The notes beneath the pieces were generated by a model that was given only the letters and a program-made list of their open reading frames with translations, was not told the DNA's origin and did not search any database. Below, piece after piece: positions 27,897 to 38,483 of a stretch of DNA of 64,000 bases (its first letter is position 1; each line of letters begins with the position of its first letter). The stretch lies in NCBI GenBank assembly GCA_018714505.1, contig DVNI01000134.1:1-64000 (forward strand), written 5' to 3'. The translations under genes and the position numbers were made by a program. This DNA comes from Candidatus Avacidaminococcus intestinavium. Its GTDB lineage: Bacteria; Bacillota; Negativicutes; Acidaminococcales; Acidaminococcaceae.

Positions 27897-28766
27897 CTAT
27901 CTTTTATGGATCCAAGCATTATTTTGATATTTATTTACAAGAAGTTCTGCTGCACAAGCTTTTTCTTCAGCTGTTAAACCACCATCAACCAATTCAATTG
28001 CGAGCGTTTCACTGAAACTAGCCGCTAAAACTTGGACTAATTCCTCAACCCGTACACGATAACCTAAAACTGTCTGTAAATCAACAACCCGTTGCCTAAG
28101 CATCGCTTTAATTTGTTGCCTACGTTCGTCCTCTAATTTTAAAATGCTAACCAGTTTATCCGCTGAAAAAGCCGTTAAAATTGATCCGTGCTGTAAAATT
28201 ACACCATATTTACGAACTTGTGCACTACCAATTAACTTTTTTTGTTGCACCGTGAGTTCATAGTGCGACGGAGCATCAAAACAAGCTGCAGAACTAGGCA
28301 TTTGCGTTTTATGCGCATAAGCAGCTTGCGGTTTAGTCATTTGCGCCTGAACGCCAATTTTAGCTAAACCATTCATTAACCCTTGGCTTAAATAACGATA
28401 GGAAGCCGTTACTGTCATCGGTATCTCTGGATAATCCTCGCCAACCACAATGCTATATGTTAATTCTTCGTCATGCAAAACAGCACGTCCACCTGTTAAT
28501 CTGCGTACCACATCAATTCCTTGTTTTTGGCAAGCAGCAAAATCTATTTCTGCATCACTATGCTGAAAATAACCAATACTAACAGCTGCTGGCTGCCAAG
28601 TATAAAAACGAATAGTCGGTGGTGACGTTTTTTTACTATAACCAAGTAAAATTGCTTCATCAATTGCCATATTTTCTGCAGCACTTAATGCACCGGTTTG
28701 CAATAAACGCCACACCATCTTATGACCTTGTTGCCTTGCCTCTTCCCATTGCGGATAACTTAACAT
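27897..28766 (-). CDS. lipM: LipM-like octanoyltransferase / lipoate-protein ligase family protein
   Basis: 289 aa; RRLTGGRAVLHDEELTYSIVV, SSAACFDAPSHYELTVQQKKLIGSAQVRKYGVILQHGSIL (conserved Cys context of Bacillus LipM). Confidence 0.82.
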   Translation of the reverse strand: MLSYPQWEEARQQGHKMVWRLLQTGALSAAENMAIDEAILLGYSKKTSPPTIRFYTWQPAAVSIGYFQHSDAEIDFAACQKQGIDVVRRLTGGRAVLHDEELTYSIVVGEDYPEIPMTVTASYRYLSQGLMNGLAKIGVQAQMTKPQAAYAHKTQMPSSAACFDAPSHYELTVQQKKLIGSAQVRKYGVILQHGSILTAFSADKLVSILKLEDERRQQIKAMLRQRVVDLQTVLGYRVRVEELVQVLAASFSETLAIELVDGGLTAEEKACAAELLVNKYQNNAWIHKR

Positions 28767-29728
28767 CCAACCACACCACTTTCTGTTAACGCTTGCTGCA
28801 CTTCTTCCGGACTTAATGGTCTATGATAATTATATAAAACATCGCGCGGTTTCTCATTATAATACGGACGATTACAATCAAGGCAACCTGAAGTCAAAAA
28901 AGCCTTACCATCGGCCAAGCGCTGCCGTAAATTACAAACATTAAAAGCAATAATTCTCTGCTTGTCACAAACCACCTGCTCTATACTAACGCCCTGTTTT
29001 AACAACTCTAAAGCAATTTGTAGCCTGCGGTATGAACCACGGTCTGGCGGCGGTACCATAGCCATTTTCGTTCCTTTTAATGGTGTAAAAGCAAATAAAC
29101 CGACTGTGATCTTTCGCTTATAACACTCGGCAATAAGTTTCCACATCGTAACTTCCTTTTCTCCTAGACCCACAATTAAATGCGTAGTCATCTTGCCCGG
29201 AAAAGCTTCAGCACAAGCACACAAGAGTTCCCAGCGTGCTTGCCACGAACCACCTTTAATCTTACTAAAAAGCTCCGGCTCTGCAACATCCAGCGCAAGC
29301 CCAATCCGTTCAGCGCCGCGCGCAAATAGCTCTTTAGCCTCAGCAACAGAAGTAATATATCCTGATACCACAATTGGTAACGGCCCATATTTTCTTAATT
29401 CTTCTAATGCCCGAAGAATCGCTTGAAAACTATCGGGGCGATTAACTACTTGTAAACAGACCCGTTTAATTTTTCCTGCTTGAAAAGCTGCCCCCAATTG
29501 TGCAGCGGCTTCTTCTTCCGGAATAGCGTCCCAAGCAACACGAGACAAGAATTTGCTTTGCGTAGTACTTTCTCTAGCTTGACTACAAAAAGCACAGTTT
29601 CGCACGCAACCTTCACCGATCATCACATAAGCTGTAGTGGGTAAGGCATCTATTTTTAGTTTGCGTCTTCCTATAGCGCCCGCGCTACCAATTGATAATT
29701 TCCAGCGACTCATCATAACACGCAACAC
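28760..29728 (-). CDS. Radical SAM protein, LipS1/LipS2-type lipoyl synthase component candidate
   Basis: 322 aa; CX3CX2C (GCVRNCAFCSQ), C-terminal SGCLDCNRPYYNEKPR; operon with gcv/lipM. Confidence 0.75.
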   Translation of the reverse strand: MLRVMMSRWKLSIGSAGAIGRRKLKIDALPTTAYVMIGEGCVRNCAFCSQARESTTQSKFLSRVAWDAIPEEEAAAQLGAAFQAGKIKRVCLQVVNRPDSFQAILRALEELRKYGPLPIVVSGYITSVAEAKELFARGAERIGLALDVAEPELFSKIKGGSWQARWELLCACAEAFPGKMTTHLIVGLGEKEVTMWKLIAECYKRKITVGLFAFTPLKGTKMAMVPPPDRGSYRRLQIALELLKQGVSIEQVVCDKQRIIAFNVCNLRQRLADGKAFLTSGCLDCNRPYYNEKPRDVLYNYHRPLSPEEVQQALTESGVVGC

Positions 29729-30570
29729 TCCCAGCTTTCCTTTAGCACTAGCCCTAACTCCTGTGCCCGCCTAATCACTAACGGCGTGGGCTGCACAATG
29801 CCATTAATGCCACTATTAATTGCTGCGATATCAAGTTCTGAGCGATATTTACCAGGCGGGCGCATACAACCTAACACCAAAGGTGTCGTTGGCAAAAGTA
29901 TCCGCGCTTCTTCAAGTAGCGCTGTCACTTCAGCAATCGCCGGCGGTTCACAAGTTGCATATTCCGTATTTTTGGTTGGCACCAAAACAATAAAAATTAG
30001 TCGCTCCACACCTGCTTTTGCCAAAAGGTGTAATGCTTGTCGTTCACCACTCAATTGACCTCCGCGTAAACCAATGCAAATATGCGGTGCGACATTACTA
30101 CAATATTTTTTCAATAAATGAAAACACTGTACATAGTCTTCTACAGTAACCTGCGTGAGCTTTAACGTCTCACGAATGGTTTCATTATCACCAAGAAAAT
30201 CAAAAGAAATCACATCAGCTAAAGGAGCTAAGAGTTTTATTTCGTCCTCATTCAAAAGTCCGACATGAAAATTATAGCGACGTTGCCCTTTAATGCTTTT
30301 TAAATGTTCTAACTTATCTACAACATTAACTTTACCTGTCAAATCGCAGCCACCACTAATTAAACAACTTGTGCCCTTGATATCTTCAGCTTTTTGTAAG
30401 CGTGCTAAAGGCGTCATCTTAGATAAATAATGCCCACCGCAGTGGGCACATTTTAAAGCACAGGCATCACCAGTCACGCTAATACTTTCCGTCTGAGTCG
30501 GCCTTGCTACAAAAAGTTCTGGAGCAAAGTTTTGCTTGCGAATTTGCCAGGCTTTGCCTAAGCTTCCCAT
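29713..30570 (-). CDS. Radical SAM protein, LipS1/LipS2-type lipoyl synthase component candidate
   Basis: 285 aa; CX3CX2C ([15 protein letters not shown]); overlaps the neighbouring radical SAM gene. Confidence 0.75.
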   Translation of the reverse strand: MGSLGKAWQIRKQNFAPELFVARPTQTESISVTGDACALKCAHCGGHYLSKMTPLARLQKAEDIKGTSCLISGGCDLTGKVNVVDKLEHLKSIKGQRRYNFHVGLLNEDEIKLLAPLADVISFDFLGDNETIRETLKLTQVTVEDYVQCFHLLKKYCSNVAPHICIGLRGGQLSGERQALHLLAKAGVERLIFIVLVPTKNTEYATCEPPAIAEVTALLEEARILLPTTPLVLGCMRPPGKYRSELDIAAINSGINGIVQPTPLVIRRAQELGLVLKESWECCVL

Positions 30571-32006
30571 TTGACCACTGGTTTGCGCGCAGCTAATGTT
30601 TCATCTAGCCGGCTCACCACCGTATGGTGTGGCGCAGAAATAATTACTTCAGGGTTCTCTTCAGCCTCTTGCGCAATACTTTTCATTGCTTCAATAAACC
30701 CATCTAACGTTTCCTTGCTTTCCGTTTCTGTTGGCTCAATCATCATCGCCTCTTCTACAATCAAGGGGAAGTAAATCGTCGGTGGATGATAGCCATAATC
30801 AAGTAAGCGTTTAGCAATATCAAGCGTATGTATGCCTTGTGCTTTTTGTTTTTTAGAAGTTACGATACACTCGTGCATGCAGTAACGATCAAACGGTGAA
30901 TCATACGCTTCTTCTAACATTTTTTTGCAATAATTAGCATTTAAAACTGCATCCTCACTAGCTTGTCGTAACCCTGCTGCTCCCATACTCAAGATATAAG
31001 CATAGGCTCTAGTAAAGATACCAAAATTACCATAAAATCCATGCACTTTACCAATGCTTTTAGTCGGCACCGCCCACTCAAAATTTTCTCCATTTTTAAT
31101 AACTCGTGGTTCTGGCAGAAAAGGCAAAAGAATCTCTCGCACGCCAATCGGCCCAGCACCAGGTCCACCACCACCATGCGGGGTAGAAAAAGTTTTGTGT
31201 AAATTAAAATGCACAACATCAAAACCCATATCACCAGGTCTGACAATGCCCATAATCGCATTGGCATTAGCACCATCATAATAAAGTAAACCACCTGCGT
31301 CATGCACAATCTCGGCAATCTCTTTAATCTGTGTTTCAAAAAGACCCAGCGTACTCGGGTTTGTTAACATCAAGGCTGCCGTATCAGGTCCCACTACTGC
31401 ACGTAACGCTGCCAAATCAATCGAACCATCAGCTTCTGATTTAATTTCAATGGCCTCCATACCACACATCGTAGCTGATGCAGGATTAGTACCGTGAGCA
31501 GAATCAGGAACAATAACTTTTGTTCTCGCTAAATCACCACGATCCCGGTGATAGGCTCTAATCAATTTCAAACCGGTTAATTCTCCGTGCGCTCCTGCGA
31601 CTGGTTGCATGGTCGTTCCTGCCATACCAGCAATTTCTGATAACGCTTGTTCTACTTCATAAATTAACCGTAATGAACCTTGTACTAACTTAGCGTTTTG
31701 CAAAGGATGCACCGCACTTAAACCCGGTATTTTGGCGATATCTTCATTGATTTTAGGATTATATTTCATCGTACAAGAACCTAATGGATAAAAACCCGTA
31801 TCCACACCAAAGTTCCGATTAGATAATTGCGTATAATGACGCATAACTTCCAACTGACTTAACTCCGGCAAAGCCGCTTCTTCCGACCTGATTACAGTAG
31901 CCGGCAAAAGTCCCTTTTGCACCGGAACATCTAAAGCTGGTAAATCAAGCGCTCTCCGTCCACTCTTACCTAGTTCAAATAATAATGGTTGATTTTTCAT
32001 TTGCAC
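30558..32006 (-). CDS. gcvPB: Glycine dehydrogenase (decarboxylating) subunit 2
   Basis: 482 aa; [37 protein letters not shown] (PLP Lys). Confidence 0.97.
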   Translation of the reverse strand: MQMKNQPLLFELGKSGRRALDLPALDVPVQKGLLPATVIRSEEAALPELSQLEVMRHYTQLSNRNFGVDTGFYPLGSCTMKYNPKINEDIAKIPGLSAVHPLQNAKLVQGSLRLIYEVEQALSEIAGMAGTTMQPVAGAHGELTGLKLIRAYHRDRGDLARTKVIVPDSAHGTNPASATMCGMEAIEIKSEADGSIDLAALRAVVGPDTAALMLTNPSTLGLFETQIKEIAEIVHDAGGLLYYDGANANAIMGIVRPGDMGFDVVHFNLHKTFSTPHGGGGPGAGPIGVREILLPFLPEPRVIKNGENFEWAVPTKSIGKVHGFYGNFGIFTRAYAYILSMGAAGLRQASEDAVLNANYCKKMLEEAYDSPFDRYCMHECIVTSKKQKAQGIHTLDIAKRLLDYGYHPPTIYFPLIVEEAMMIEPTETESKETLDGFIEAMKSIAQEAEENPEVIISAPHHTVVSRLDETLAARKPVVKWEA

Positions 32007-33364
32007 GCCTCCAATCCTGCGACTAAAGCGTCAATTTGTGCTTTGGTTCTCTTCTCAGTAACGCAAACCAACATTGAACCAGCTAATTCCGGGTAATACT
32101 CACCTAAATCAAGGCCCCCAATAATTTTTTGTTTTAACAAATAATCATTAACCGTTGCCACAGGCTGCGGCACTTTAATTACAAATTCTTTGAAAAACGG
32201 TGCTTGGAAAACCTTGCTGCCGCCACCAGTATTAGTAATACGCTCCGCTGCATAATGCGCTTTTTGTAAACACTGCTCAGCCACTTCCTTAAAACCCTTC
32301 TTACCTAGCGTTGCCAAATAGACCGCCACCGCTAACGCACATAAGGCTTCATTCGAACAAATATTACTAGTCGCTTTTTCCCTACGAATATGTTGTTCTC
32401 GCGCCTGCAATGTTAAAACAAAACCACGCTTACCATTACTATCAACCGTTTGCCCTACTATTCTACCTGGCAGTTTGCGCATTAATTTTGCCGTCGTTGC
32501 CAAAAAACCAATATAAGGTCCGCCAAAGTTTAAAGCTAAACCAAGCGGTTGCCCTTCACCAACGACAATATCTGCACCAACTTTACCCGGTGCTTCTAAA
32601 ACGCCTAGTGCCATAGGATCCGTCACCACAATGACTAGCGCTCCCACAGCATGAATAACTTTAATCAAAGCAGCGAGTTCTTCCACACAGCCAAAAAAAT
32701 TAGGTGTTTGAATAATCACGGCACCCACCTTTTTATCTAAGGCTTCCTCTAAAACGGATGGCGCTGTTACTCCATCCACAAAGTTCACTTCTTTTACACT
32801 GTAACCAAAATCTTTAACATAGGTTGACAACACTTCTCTATAATGCGGATGTACACTACGCAAAGTCACTATCTCCGTGCGTTTTGTTGCTTGCGCAGCC
32901 ATTATGGCCGCTTCTGCAAGCGCAGTAGCACCATCATACATAGACGCATTCGCAACTGCCATACCAGTCAGTTCACAAATCATACTTTGATATTCCCATA
33001 AAGCTTGTAAATACCCTTGTGAAATTTCCGGTTGATACTGAGTATATGCAGTATAAAACTCAGAACGTCTCAAAACATGATCAACAGTACTTGGCACATA
33101 ATGATCATAAGCGCCAGCCCCTAAAAAACAAGCATATTCTTCTAAATTAACATTAGCTGCTGCTAATGTTTTAAAGTATTGTGCTAGCTCCGCTTCACTC
33201 AACGGTCCCGGCAAATTTAATAGACCTTCAACCCTCATTTCTTCTGGTATATCACAAAAAAGGTCCATTGCTTCGGTAACCCCGATCGCCGCCAGCATTT
33301 CTTTTCTATCCTCAACTGTATGAGGTAAGTAGCTGTGCGTCATCACTTTAGGCCTCCTCAGCAA
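31997..33364 (-). CDS. gcvPA: Glycine dehydrogenase (decarboxylating) subunit 1
   Basis: 455 aa; [37 protein letters not shown]. Confidence 0.97.
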   Translation of the reverse strand: MLRRPKVMTHSYLPHTVEDRKEMLAAIGVTEAMDLFCDIPEEMRVEGLLNLPGPLSEAELAQYFKTLAAANVNLEEYACFLGAGAYDHYVPSTVDHVLRRSEFYTAYTQYQPEISQGYLQALWEYQSMICELTGMAVANASMYDGATALAEAAIMAAQATKRTEIVTLRSVHPHYREVLSTYVKDFGYSVKEVNFVDGVTAPSVLEEALDKKVGAVIIQTPNFFGCVEELAALIKVIHAVGALVIVVTDPMALGVLEAPGKVGADIVVGEGQPLGLALNFGGPYIGFLATTAKLMRKLPGRIVGQTVDSNGKRGFVLTLQAREQHIRREKATSNICSNEALCALAVAVYLATLGKKGFKEVAEQCLQKAHYAAERITNTGGGSKVFQAPFFKEFVIKVPQPVATVNDYLLKQKIIGGLDLGEYYPELAGSMLVCVTEKRTKAQIDALVAGLEACK

Positions 33365-33734
33365 TTAATTTGGCATAAGCCGCTGCATCCATCAAACCCT
33401 CTAGTTCACTTGCGTCACGCAATTCTAACTTAGCAATCCAGCCATTACCATAAGGATCCTCATTAATTAGCTGTGGTTCATCCGTTAAAGTCTCATTAGT
33501 TTCTACCACTTTACCACACACTGGACTGTATACATCAGAAACTGCTTTTACCGATTCAATAGTAGACAGATTACCGCCTGTTTCCACCTCATTATCGACC
33601 TCTGGTACCTCTACAAAAACAACATCGCCCAATTGATCCTGCGCAAAATCTGTGATGCCCACTACCACCGTATTACCTTTAACTTTAACCCACTCATGAT
33701 CACTAGAATACAATAATTCTTCTGGAATATTCAT
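33348..33734 (-). CDS. gcvH: Glycine cleavage system H protein
   Basis: 128 aa; lipoyl-Lys motif STIESVKAVSDVYSP. Confidence 0.97.
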   Translation of the reverse strand: MNIPEELLYSSDHEWVKVKGNTVVVGITDFAQDQLGDVVFVEVPEVDNEVETGGNLSTIESVKAVSDVYSPVCGKVVETNETLTDEPQLINEDPYGNGWIAKLELRDASELEGLMDAAAYAKLIAEEA

Positions 33735-33757
33735 TAGTTCATCGCTCCTTTAAGTTT

Positions 33758-34852
33758 TTACTTTCTTTTATAGAATGGCTTACCTACAAGAACTGCATCT
33801 ACTTCTTTACCACGAATCTCTACTGTAATTGCTTTGCCAATTTCTGCGCATGCCGCCTGTACTAAAACTAACGCCATATTTTTGCCCAAAGTTGGAGCAG
33901 GCGATCCCGTAGTTACATAACCAATAACCTCGCCAGCTGCTTTTACCGGATACTCTGCTCGTGCAATACCTCGTCCCGTAATTTCAGCCCCCATGACTTT
34001 TTGCTTAAGCCCCTCTGTCTTTTGTTTTTTTAAAGCTGCCTTACCAATAAAATCAGCTTTATCTAACTTGACAGCAAAACCAATCCCTGCCATTAAAGGC
34101 GTAATTGTTTCGGATAATTCATGACCATAAAGCGGCAAGCAAGCTTCAAAGCGTAAAGTATCACGCGCACCAAGTCCTGCTGGTAAAATACCATATTCTT
34201 GTCCTGCCTCCATTAATTCTGCCCACAAGGTCGTTACATCTTCCGCCATACAATAAATTTCATAACCATCTTCACCGGTATAACCTGTTCTAGAAATTAA
34301 GGTCTTTTTACCATTAATTAAAACACCTGGAATAAAGTGATAATATTTTAGTGTCGTAACCTCTGCCGGAACCAACTTGCTTAATACCGCAGTCGCATTA
34401 GGCCCTTGCAAAGCCACCTGTCCAATTTCATCTGATTTATTACTAATTGTAACCTCGAACTTTGCAATATTCTGCTCCATCCAAGCATAGTCTTTTTCAA
34501 TATTTGCTGCATTTACAACCAAAAGATAAAGTTCTTCATTAAACTTATACACTAAAAGGTCATCAATAGTTCCGCCCTCAAAATTACACATGGGTGAATA
34601 TTTAGTCTCGCCCTCTCGCATAATAGCAATGTCATTCGTAAGCAAATGTTGTAAATAGTCTAAAGCCTCTTTACCTTCTACCCAAATTTCCCCCATATGA
34701 GAAACATCAAATAAACCTACCTTGTTTCTAACAGTATTATGTTCTTCAATAATTCCTGAGTACTGAACGGGCATTTGCCAACCACCAAATTCAACAATCT
34801 TACCACCCAAAGCTACATGTGTTTCATAAAGTGGTGTCTTTTTACCTTTCAT
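33758..34852 (-). CDS. gcvT: Aminomethyltransferase (glycine cleavage T protein)
   Basis: 364 aa; NKVGLFDVSHMGEI, LQGPNA, SRTGYTGEDGYEIY. Confidence 0.97.
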   Translation of the reverse strand: MKGKKTPLYETHVALGGKIVEFGGWQMPVQYSGIIEEHNTVRNKVGLFDVSHMGEIWVEGKEALDYLQHLLTNDIAIMREGETKYSPMCNFEGGTIDDLLVYKFNEELYLLVVNAANIEKDYAWMEQNIAKFEVTISNKSDEIGQVALQGPNATAVLSKLVPAEVTTLKYYHFIPGVLINGKKTLISRTGYTGEDGYEIYCMAEDVTTLWAELMEAGQEYGILPAGLGARDTLRFEACLPLYGHELSETITPLMAGIGFAVKLDKADFIGKAALKKQKTEGLKQKVMGAEITGRGIARAEYPVKAAGEVIGYVTTGSPAPTLGKNMALVLVQAACAEIGKAITVEIRGKEVDAVLVGKPFYKRK

Positions 34853-34877
34853 TGTCTGACCTCCTTCTTTTAGTTAA

Positions 34878-34924
34878 AAATGATAAAAAAATAAAAACAG
34901 AAACAAACCTCCTTGTCTCTGTTT
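34878..34924 (-). terminator. Riboswitch expression platform terminator
   Basis: Minus AAAAACAGAGACAA-GGAGGU-TTGTTTCTGTTTTT-ATTTTTT; 14-bp stem with one G-U. Confidence 0.8.
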
Positions 34925-34954
34925 TTATAGTGAGAGAAAAAATTAATCGACAGA

Positions 34955-35080
34955 AACTAAAGCGTATAACTCCCAAAATTCAGTCTGCTTAAAGTCCTTT
35001 TGCCTGAGCGTTTCACAAAGTAGTTAACCCTTTCGGCTCCGCACACCTTGTGCGGTTTTTCCTTCAATCTTCATCCCGCA
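34955..35080 (-). ncRNA. Glycine riboswitch (apparently single aptamer)
   Basis: Minus strand GCGGAGCCGAAAGGGUUAA...GUGAAACGCUCAGGCAAAAGGAC matches the conserved gcvT aptamer core; upstream of gcvT. Confidence 0.85.
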
Positions 35081-35140
35081 ATATTATATTTGTAATACTC
35101 AATATTATTATAACTGGAACGAAAAATGAAAGCAAGGATC

Positions 35141-36013
35141 TTACTCCTTACTTGTTTTTTGTTCCGCCAAATATTTAACCGCACTCAGCGCAGCTACTAA
35201 TCCTTCACCCGTAGCTCGAGAAATTTGCCACGGATAGCCTGTACAATCACCAGCGGCAAAAACTCCTGGGATATTAGTTGCTAAATCAGCTTGAACCGCT
35301 ACCGATTTTCCTTGCAATTCTATTCCCGCAAATAAAGCATCAACTGGATCAGACTCTCTAAAAATAAAAACTCCATCTACTGGATAACGATCTTGAGCGC
35401 CTTCTATCCCCTCTACTTTAAGACTGCCTACTATTTTTTTTATGTTTTCTATTTTAAATTCGACATTCGATGCTACAAACGATGTTTGTAATTCTTTTTT
35501 ACTGAAAACTAGTACCCGAGCACAAATCTCTGATAGAAATTCTAAATCAGAAGGATTCTCTAAACCATCTAAAATAACGGCTACTATCTTACCTTTAAAA
35601 AAATGTCCATCACAAGTAGCACAATAACTCACGCCTCGACCCAAAAGTTCTTTTTCACCAGGAAGTAACGTAGCCGTCATACCACCGGTTGCCAAAATAA
35701 CAGTTTTTGCTTTGTAAAAAGTATTAGCAGTACCTAGGTCAAAACCCTGCTTAGCAGTAGCTGCAAACACAACTTTTTCCGTTATAATTGTCGGTTGATA
35801 CTCTCGTGCATGTTCTAAGAATTGGTTCATTAATTCTGTCCCTGATATTTCTGGGAAACCCAAATAGTTTTTTACACTCTGCGCTTTTTTTAATTTCGCA
35901 CTAAAACCACCACTATCAAAAAGGATCATTTTTTTATTACGCACGCCACAGGTAACCGCCGCTGAAAGTCCTGCCGGTCCACCACCAATAATTGCAACAT
36001 CATAAATGTCCAT
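35141..36013 (-). CDS. Thioredoxin-reductase-like NAD(P)/FAD-dependent oxidoreductase
   Basis: Start MDIYDVAIIGGGPAGLSAAV with SD AGGAGG; SYCATCDG redox disulfide. Confidence 0.9.
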   Translation of the reverse strand: MDIYDVAIIGGGPAGLSAAVTCGVRNKKMILFDSGGFSAKLKKAQSVKNYLGFPEISGTELMNQFLEHAREYQPTIITEKVVFAATAKQGFDLGTANTFYKAKTVILATGGMTATLLPGEKELLGRGVSYCATCDGHFFKGKIVAVILDGLENPSDLEFLSEICARVLVFSKKELQTSFVASNVEFKIENIKKIVGSLKVEGIEGAQDRYPVDGVFIFRESDPVDALFAGIELQGKSVAVQADLATNIPGVFAAGDCTGYPWQISRATGEGLVAALSAVKYLAEQKTSKE

Positions 36014-36211
36014 ACTTCTAACCTCCTGTAAAGAACTTATTAATAATATTGTATTCTGCTTTGCTTCCAAACACAATATTTTCTAATATTTTTCTGTTTG
36101 CCACTAATTCTTATTTCTAAATAGTTATTATTTTTTTCTCAAAAACAAGAGGGATTTTCCTAGTAATGGCGAATGTTTTTATAGTAATCTTAGAAAGTAG
36201 TCTTCTTTGGA

Positions 36212-37114
36212 ATGGACAGTGACCCTAGAATGAATAATCGACAATTAAGTACTAAAACAACACAAATTCTTTTTGATATGCAAAATAACGAAATTACTGA
36301 ATATCATATTTATCAAAAAATAGCGGCTAGAGTAAAAAATAAGAAAAATAAAGATATTCTTCTTACCATTGCTAATGAAGAAAAGAAGCATGCATTAATT
36401 TGGCAACAATATACGGGGCAAGCCAGCCTTCCCTCTCGCTGGAAAATATTCTATTACCAACTGCTGGCACTACTATTTGGTTATACCTTTGCCTTAAAAC
36501 TAATGGAATCAGGTGAAGCCGCTGCTGCTAGTAATTATGAAGGGTTAGTCGCTGAAATCCCTGAAGCACAACAAATTGCTGCCGATGAAAATCTACACGA
36601 ACAGCAATTACTAACAATTTTAGATGAAGAGCGACTGCGGTATGTTGGCTCTATGGTATTAGGTCTTAACGATGCTTTGGTTGAACTTACTGGCACACTC
36701 GCAGGTCTAACACTAGCTTTACAAAACACTAAATTAATTGCTTTATCAGGTTTAATTACTGGCGTTTCTGCCACTTTATCCATGGCTTCATCAGAGTTTT
36801 TATCCGCTCGCAGCGAAGATCGCTCGGACGCCCTCAAATCAGCATTATATACGGGTATCGCGTATTGCCTAACGGTCACTTTACTTGTTTTACCCTATCT
36901 TATTTTTGATAATGAACACTATCTTTATGCACTCTTGACAATGCTCTTAATCGTTGTTTTAATCATAGCGTGTTTTACTTATTATATTGCAGTAGCGAAA
37001 ACTTTAAGTTTTCAAAAACGCTTCTCAGAAATGGCTATAATTAGTCTTAGCGTTGCTGCTTTTGCCTTTATAGTTGGCTTGCTTGTCAAAGAATTACTCG
37101 GAATTGATATTTAA
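36212..37114 (+). CDS. VIT1/CCC1-family transporter with N-terminal rubrerythrin/ferritin-like segment
   Basis: 300 aa; EITEYHIYQKIAARVKNKKNKDILLTIANEEKKHALIW then VIT-like membrane domain GLNDALVELTGTLAGLT. Confidence 0.88.
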   Translation: MDSDPRMNNRQLSTKTTQILFDMQNNEITEYHIYQKIAARVKNKKNKDILLTIANEEKKHALIWQQYTGQASLPSRWKIFYYQLLALLFGYTFALKLMESGEAAAASNYEGLVAEIPEAQQIAADENLHEQQLLTILDEERLRYVGSMVLGLNDALVELTGTLAGLTLALQNTKLIALSGLITGVSATLSMASSEFLSARSEDRSDALKSALYTGIAYCLTVTLLVLPYLIFDNEHYLYALLTMLLIVVLIIACFTYYIAVAKTLSFQKRFSEMAIISLSVAAFAFIVGLLVKELLGIDI

Positions 37115-37132
37115 AAGAAAGGCTGAAGGTGA

Positions 37133-37948
37133 ATGCTAGAAAAAATAAATGACCCAATTATACTTACAATTATCGCAACGTTTTTCACTTGGGGTATGAC
37201 TGCCCTAGGTGCGTCACTCGTTTTTTTCTTTAAAACTATCAATAAAAAAGTCCTAAATATGATGTTAGGTTTTGCAGCTGGCGTGATGGTCGCAGCAAGT
37301 TTTTGGTCGCTATTAGCTCCCGCCATTGCCATGGCTGAAAACAGGCTACTACCAGCTTGGCTAATTGCCGCAATTGGTTTTGTAAGTGGTGCTGGCTTTC
37401 TAGTCTTAGCCGATAAAGTGATGCCTCACATTCATTTTTTCTCTAGATCAGGAGAACCAGAGGGAATCACGACTAGTTGGCGCCGCACAATGCTTCTTTT
37501 ATTCTCCATTACATTACATAATATACCAGAAGGACTAGCTGTCGGTGTTGCCTTCGGGGCAGCTGCTCAAAATATGAATGATGCAACACTACTGTCAGCC
37601 ATTGCGGTGGCACTAGGCATCGGTATTCAAAATTTTCCAGAAGGTGCTGCGGTTTCTATTCCCTTACGTCGCGAAGGATTATCTCGCTGGAAAAGTTTTC
37701 TTTATGGCCAAGCCTCAGCAATTGTCGAACCGATTGCTGGTATTATTGGTGCTATGCTGGTCACAACAATGCAAGAAATCTTACCTTATGCATTAGCATT
37801 TGCAGCTGGTGCTATGATTTTTGTAGTAGTAGAAGATTTAATTCCAGAATCACAGACTAGTGATGAGCATGGTAGTGCTGACCGCTCTTCTTACGGCTTT
37901 ATTATCGGTTTTACCATTATGATGATTTTAGATGTTGCACTCGGTTAA
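37133..37948 (+). CDS. ZIP-family metal transporter
   Basis: 271 aa; LHNIPEGLAVGVAFG, IGIQNFPEGAAVSIPLRREG. Confidence 0.94.
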   Translation: MLEKINDPIILTIIATFFTWGMTALGASLVFFFKTINKKVLNMMLGFAAGVMVAASFWSLLAPAIAMAENRLLPAWLIAAIGFVSGAGFLVLADKVMPHIHFFSRSGEPEGITTSWRRTMLLLFSITLHNIPEGLAVGVAFGAAAQNMNDATLLSAIAVALGIGIQNFPEGAAVSIPLRREGLSRWKSFLYGQASAIVEPIAGIIGAMLVTTMQEILPYALAFAAGAMIFVVVEDLIPESQTSDEHGSADRSSYGFIIGFTIMMILDVALG

Positions 37949-38021
37949 ATCGCGGTCTCTCACCGCTTTTTATAATAAACTAGACAAATAGATTAGAAAA
38001 GATTAGAGGAGGTCTTTACCA

Positions 38022-38399
38022 ATGAGAGAAGTTAAATTTTTTATTTGTAAACATTGCGGCAACCTAATTACTATGTTAAATAGTACTCCAGTTCCAGTTG
38101 ATTGCTGTGGCGAACACATGACGGAACTAGTCGCAAACACTGTAGATGCAGCTCAAGAAAAGCATGTTCCTGTAGTAAAAGTCGAAGGCAATACCGTAAG
38201 CGTAGTCGTAGGCAGTGTTGCTCATCCTATGATTGAAGCACATTACATCCAATGGATTTATCTAGTTACAGAACAAGGTGAACAAGTAAAACACCTTACA
38301 CCAAATTCTGAACCAACAGCAGTCTTTGCTTTAGCCGAAGGTGACAAATTCGTAGCTGCCTATGAATATTGCAATCTCCACGGACTCTGGAAAGCTTAA
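38022..38399 (+). CDS. Desulfoferrodoxin (superoxide reductase)
   Basis: 125 aa; CKHCGN...VDCCGEHM desulforedoxin domain, EAHYIQWIYL, CNLHGLWK. Confidence 0.95.
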   Translation: MREVKFFICKHCGNLITMLNSTPVPVDCCGEHMTELVANTVDAAQEKHVPVVKVEGNTVSVVVGSVAHPMIEAHYIQWIYLVTEQGEQVKHLTPNSEPTAVFALAEGDKFVAAYEYCNLHGLWKA

Positions 38400-38419
38400 A
38401 TCCCCATAAACTAACGCAC

Positions 38420-38459
38420 AAAAGTCGCCAACAGCTCAAAGTAACTGTTGGCGACTTTT
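38420..38459. terminator. Bidirectional terminator
   Basis: 15-bp stem AAAAGTCGCCAACAG/CTGTTGGCGACTTTT with T-tract. Confidence 0.8.
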
Positions 38460-38483
38460 TTATTTTAGTTTATTCAAATTAGT

